Source: Pseudomonadota bacterium | Lineage (GTDB): Bacteria; Pseudomonadota; Gammaproteobacteria; Burkholderiales; SG8-39 | Length of the DNA stretch: 8,264 bases | Reading direction: 5' to 3' | Assembly (NCBI GenBank): GCA_003242425.1 | Contig: QGUL01000061.1 | Location: forward strand, 1 to 8,264 | Shown: positions 5,452 through 8,264 of the stretch, piece after piece | How the letters are laid out: every line of letters starts with the position of its first letter | Numbering within the stretch: position 1 is the first letter of the stretch | The notes under the pieces: generated by a model | Seen by the model: the letters and a program-made list of their open reading frames with translations, nothing else | The model's database searches: none | What the model was told of the DNA's origin: nothing | Position numbers and translations under genes: made by a program

Positions 5452-8264
5452 TTGCTCGGGGGCATTCGCCGGCTGTCCGGCCTGGCCAGCCGCTGCACGC
5501 AGCTCGTGCTGCGTTTCGTGCAGCGGATGGACGTTTACGCCGGCGGCTTCGCGCTGGCTGTCGGGCTGTACGCCGGCATGGCGTGGCTCGGCGGCATGCC
5601 CCGGCTCGTCGACGTGCTGCCCGGCGCGCCGTTGCAACTGGGCGGCGCACTGGGGTTGATGCTCGCCGGCGCGGCGCTGCTCTGGCGCCGCGCGCGTCTG
5701 CCCGCGCCCTCGGCCGTGCGTCAGGGACTCGGACTGGTCCTGATGCTCTACGGCCTCTCGATCCAGGCCCAGACCGTATTCGATTTTCACTCGCCCTTCG
5801 ACTTCCAGGCGCTGCACCTGGGCTCGGGCAGCGTGAAGATGGGCGACGGCCTGATGTCCGGGCGCATGCCCTTTGCCCTGGGGCTGGGTTTCACGCTTGT
5901 CGGCATGGCGCTGCTGCTGCTCGAACGCCATGCCCATCGACGTTTCCTCACGCTGGTCGAACTGGTCGCGATCGCGCCGGGCGTCGTCGGCGCTCTCGCG
6001 CTCATGGACCATCTGACGGCCTACGACGACGCTTATGTCCATGTCTACACCCGCGATGCGCCGATGGGGATTCTGGCGGGGCTCACACTGGTCGCCATTG
6101 CGGCCGGCCTGTGGGCGGCCGCGGCCGACCGGCGCGCCCAGGCGCTGAAACACGACGAAGCCGAGGACCAGCGCATCGTGCGTGCCGCGGCCTTCGTCAT
6201 GATCCCGGTGATCGTGCTGGCGGGCTTCGGCGGGTTCAACGCCTCGCGCAATCTGGTCGAGCGGACCATGCGCGAGTCGCTGACGGCGACGCTGCATCAG
6301 AACGCGCAGTTCATCCAGTCCCTGTTCGACGAACACCTCGTGCGCGTGGCGCGGATCGTCGTGCGGCCCGAAGTTGTCGAGCTGGTCGATGGTGCGGCGC
6401 GCGCGAAGGCCGGCGCGGCGCACCGGGCGGCCCTCGAACGGGAAGTGCGCGCCCTGCTCGACATGGGCTTTACGGCGGTGCGCTTCGAGTCGGCCGCCGG
6501 GGCGGTGCTCGCCGAGGACGGCGTGCCCGCGCTGCCCACCGGTTTCAAGACCGAAGTGCACCGTTCGCCGCCGGCGCAATTGTTCTGGGCGAACGGGTTC
6601 CGCCTGCGTACGCGCGCGCCCATCATGCGCGGGGAGAGGACGCTGGGCGTGCTCCAGGTCGAGCAGAGCCTGCCGGCGCTCACGGCGCTGGCGATGGGGC
6701 TGGACGCGACCGACGAGAGCAGCGAAATCCTGATCGCCTACCGGCAGGGCGACGCGTTGTACAACTTTCCTTCGCGTTTCTCCCACACGCCGCGCGTGGA
6801 GCCGGCCTCCGCCCAGCGTCTCGCGGTGTATCACGCCACCACCGGCCGCACCGGTTTGCTGAAGACGCGCGACTACCGCGACAAGGAAGTGGTCGCGGCC
6901 TTCACCGCGATCGGGGATACCGATCTCGGCCTGGTCGTGAAGATCGACGTGGAGGAGTTGTACGCGCCCATCGCCAGGCAGTTCCGGCTCTGGCTGATCC
7001 TGCTCGCGGCCGGCGTGGCGGCGGCGCTGTTCATCCTCTACATGCTCGTGCGGCCGCTCGCCCAGCGGCTGATGCGTTCGGAAGAGAAGGCGCGCTGGAG
7101 CAGCGAGCTCGCGCGCGCCCAGGCGGAGGCGCTGCAGCACAGCGAAGCGCGCGTGCGCGCCATCCTCGACAGCACTGCGGAAGCGGTGCTCACGCTGGGC
7201 CACGACCGCAACGTCCTCTCCATCAATCCGGCGGTGGAGCGCATCTTCGGCTACAGGGCGGAGCGCCTGATCGGCATGCCGCTCGGCGCGCTGGTCCACA
7301 CCGACGGCGACCCCTTCAGCGACGGCGTCGGCAAACCGCTCGTCGGCCGCGCCTTTCGCGCCGACGGCAAGGCGATCGAGGTGGAGATGATCATCGATCG
7401 CGTCAACGCCGGCGACCAGGCGGCATGGGTGGTGGTGGCGCGCGACATCAGCGAACGCCGCGAGCAGGAGCGCATGCTGCGCGAAACGCATGCGCGCCTC
7501 GAACGCGGCCTCGCTTCGCTCGCGCAGCGCAACGAGGAGATGGCGACGCTGGTGCGTATGAGCCGCGTCCTGCAGCGCTGCGCCAACGAAACCGAGGTCT
7601 ACAAGGCGGTGAAGCAATTCGGCACGCTGCTGTTCCGCGGCGAAGCGGGTTCGCTCTATCTGCAGACCGAGCACGGCCTGCAGGAGAAAGCCGCTTGGCA
7701 CGGCGGCGTGCCGCTCGGCGAGAAGGAGCACACCTGTGCCGATCGCGTGGTGCGTCCGGTCGCGGAAGGGGGCTGCAACGTGCGCGACGGTCTGGTCTGC
7801 CGGCTGCTGAGCGATCCCTACGACCGGCGCTACGTCACCCTTTGCATCCCGGTGACGGCGCACGAACGGGTGCTCGGCGTGCTGCTCGTCCGTTCGGAGA
7901 GCAGCCCCGATCACGAGATCGTCGAAGCCCGCCGCCACCTCGCCATCGTCGTCGCCGAACACATCGGCCTTGCGATCGACGATCTGCAATTGCGCGAGAA
8001 GCTGCGCAACGAATCGTTGCGCGATCCGCTCACCGGGCTCTACAACCGGCGCTACCTGGAAGAAGCCTATACCCAGGCCGGCGCGACCGCGCAACGCCAG
8101 CGCGGCTCGCTGGTGGTGATGCTGATCGACATGGACCACTTCAAGCAGCTCAACGCCACCCTGGGGCACAAAGCGGGCGAAACGGGGCTGCGGGCCGTGG
8201 GCGCGGTGTGGCAGGGTTGGTGGGGCAAAGGCAACACGCCCTCCGGGTCCGGCGAGGGGGAGTG
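5449..8264 (+). CDS. Multi-domain membrane sensor diguanylate cyclase (6TM-sensor-PAS-GAF-GGDEF), 3' end cut by window
   Basis: Predicted to make c-di-GMP from two GTP at the inner membrane in response to signals. 938 codons are open to the window edge. Residues ~33-226 hold six hydrophobic helices (33-50, 64-80, 90-108, 138-157, 166-187, 206-226), including MSGRMPFALGLGF, which resembles an N-terminal membrane region seen in other betaproteobacterial sensors. A seventh helix (247-264) leads to a ~245-residue extracytoplasmic sensor, possibly Cache-like (ending LGLVVKIDVEELYAPI), closed by helix eight (513-534). Inside the cell come a PAS domain (~562-668: AILDSTAEAVLTLG, INPAVERIFGY, VVVARDISERRE), a coiled-coil linker, a GAF domain (~704-845) and a GGDEF domain from ~856 with RDPLTGLYNRRYL (858-870) and LIDMDHFK (892-899, metal-binding Asp893). 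The signature loop reads SGSGEGE (932-938) instead of RFGGEEF, and nearby residues are also off (NA for ND, K and E near GH-AG). This lies at the window end and is likely sequence error, so activity cannot be judged. Whether an EAL domain follows is unknown. Confidence 0.92.
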   Translation, partial: MLLGGIRRLSGLASRCTQLVLRFVQRMDVYAGGFALAVGLYAGMAWLGGMPRLVDVLPGAPLQLGGALGLMLAGAALLWRRARLPAPSAVRQGLGLVLMLYGLSIQAQTVFDFHSPFDFQALHLGSGSVKMGDGLMSGRMPFALGLGFTLVGMALLLLERHAHRRFLTLVELVAIAPGVVGALALMDHLTAYDDAYVHVYTRDAPMGILAGLTLVAIAAGLWAAAADRRAQALKHDEAEDQRIVRAAAFVMIPVIVLAGFGGFNASRNLVERTMRESLTATLHQNAQFIQSLFDEHLVRVARIVVRPEVVELVDGAARAKAGAAHRAALEREVRALLDMGFTAVRFESAAGAVLAEDGVPALPTGFKTEVHRSPPAQLFWANGFRLRTRAPIMRGERTLGVLQVEQSLPALTALAMGLDATDESSEILIAYRQGDALYNFPSRFSHTPRVEPASAQRLAVYHATTGRTGLLKTRDYRDKEVVAAFTAIGDTDLGLVVKIDVEELYAPIARQFRLWLILLAAGVAAALFILYMLVRPLAQRLMRSEEKARWSSELARAQAEALQHSEARVRAILDSTAEAVLTLGHDRNVLSINPAVERIFGYRAERLIGMPLGALVHTDGDPFSDGVGKPLVGRAFRADGKAIEVEMIIDRVNAGDQAAWVVVARDISERREQERMLRETHARLERGLASLAQRNEEMATLVRMSRVLQRCANETEVYKAVKQFGTLLFRGEAGSLYLQTEHGLQEKAAWHGGVPLGEKEHTCADRVVRPVAEGGCNVRDGLVCRLLSDPYDRRYVTLCIPVTAHERVLGVLLVRSESSPDHEIVEARRHLAIVVAEHIGLAIDDLQLREKLRNESLRDPLTGLYNRRYLEEAYTQAGATAQRQRGSLVVMLIDMDHFKQLNATLGHKAGETGLRAVGAVWQGWWGKGNTPSGSGEGE

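Noticed and set aside
5416..8169. 917-codon open frame on the - strand opposite the sensor gene
   Set aside because: Its product is rich in H, R, A, Q and E with no domain pattern. The + strand frame carries clear PAS, GAF and GGDEF motifs; the antisense opening is a by-product of high GC at third codon positions.
2937..8264. A joint defence system formed by the SLATT-like gene and the GGDEF protein (a nucleotide signal plus a membrane effector)
   Set aside because: The two are separated by a convergent operon, have independent transcription, and the GGDEF protein looks like an ordinary c-di-GMP sensor. Nothing in the sequence links them.

Overview
The window is about 8.3 kb of GC-rich, densely coding chromosomal DNA. 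The PurL form, the yciB-bolA-PpiC-type isomerase cluster and the many-domain c-di-GMP sensor all suggest a betaproteobacterium. A Rhodocyclales relative (Azoarcus/Thauera/Zoogloea type) is my best guess, from memory of protein families and not from any search. No tRNA, rRNA, CRISPR array, insertion sequence or phage gene is visible.

Layout. On the + strand, the window opens inside purL (purine biosynthesis) and holds its last ~70%, ending at 2780 with a strong intrinsic terminator. A separate gene at 2937-3575 then encodes a 212-residue protein with two membrane helices that looks like the SLATT/DUF4231 group. A bidirectional terminator at ~3591-3618 separates it from a convergent three-gene operon on the - strand. 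In transcription order that operon is yciB (inner-membrane septation protein A family), bolA (88 aa, overlapping yciB by ATGA) and a secreted parvulin-type peptidyl-prolyl isomerase. A 163-bp divergent intergenic region (5286-5448) carries an inverted repeat and a hairpin that could cover a ribosome binding site. From 5449 to the right edge runs a large membrane sensor: six N-terminal membrane helices, an extracytoplasmic sensor between two more helices, PAS, GAF and a GGDEF domain cut by the window end.

How the genes relate. purL is housekeeping metabolism. The yciB-bolA-isomerase operon serves the cell envelope and stress or iron-sulfur handling. The sensor is a signalling protein predicted to make c-di-GMP. 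The SLATT-like gene has its own terminators and no visible nucleotide-cyclase or SLOG partner, so it is an orphan here.

Quality note. Both extreme ends look damaged. The first ~45 bases carry a one-base frame break plus several substitutions at otherwise conserved PurL residues, and the last ~110 bases carry a cluster of substitutions at conserved GGDEF positions. This fits a contig whose ends are low-quality sequence, so the apparently degenerate GGDEF motif and the PurL frameshift should not be read as biology without checking.
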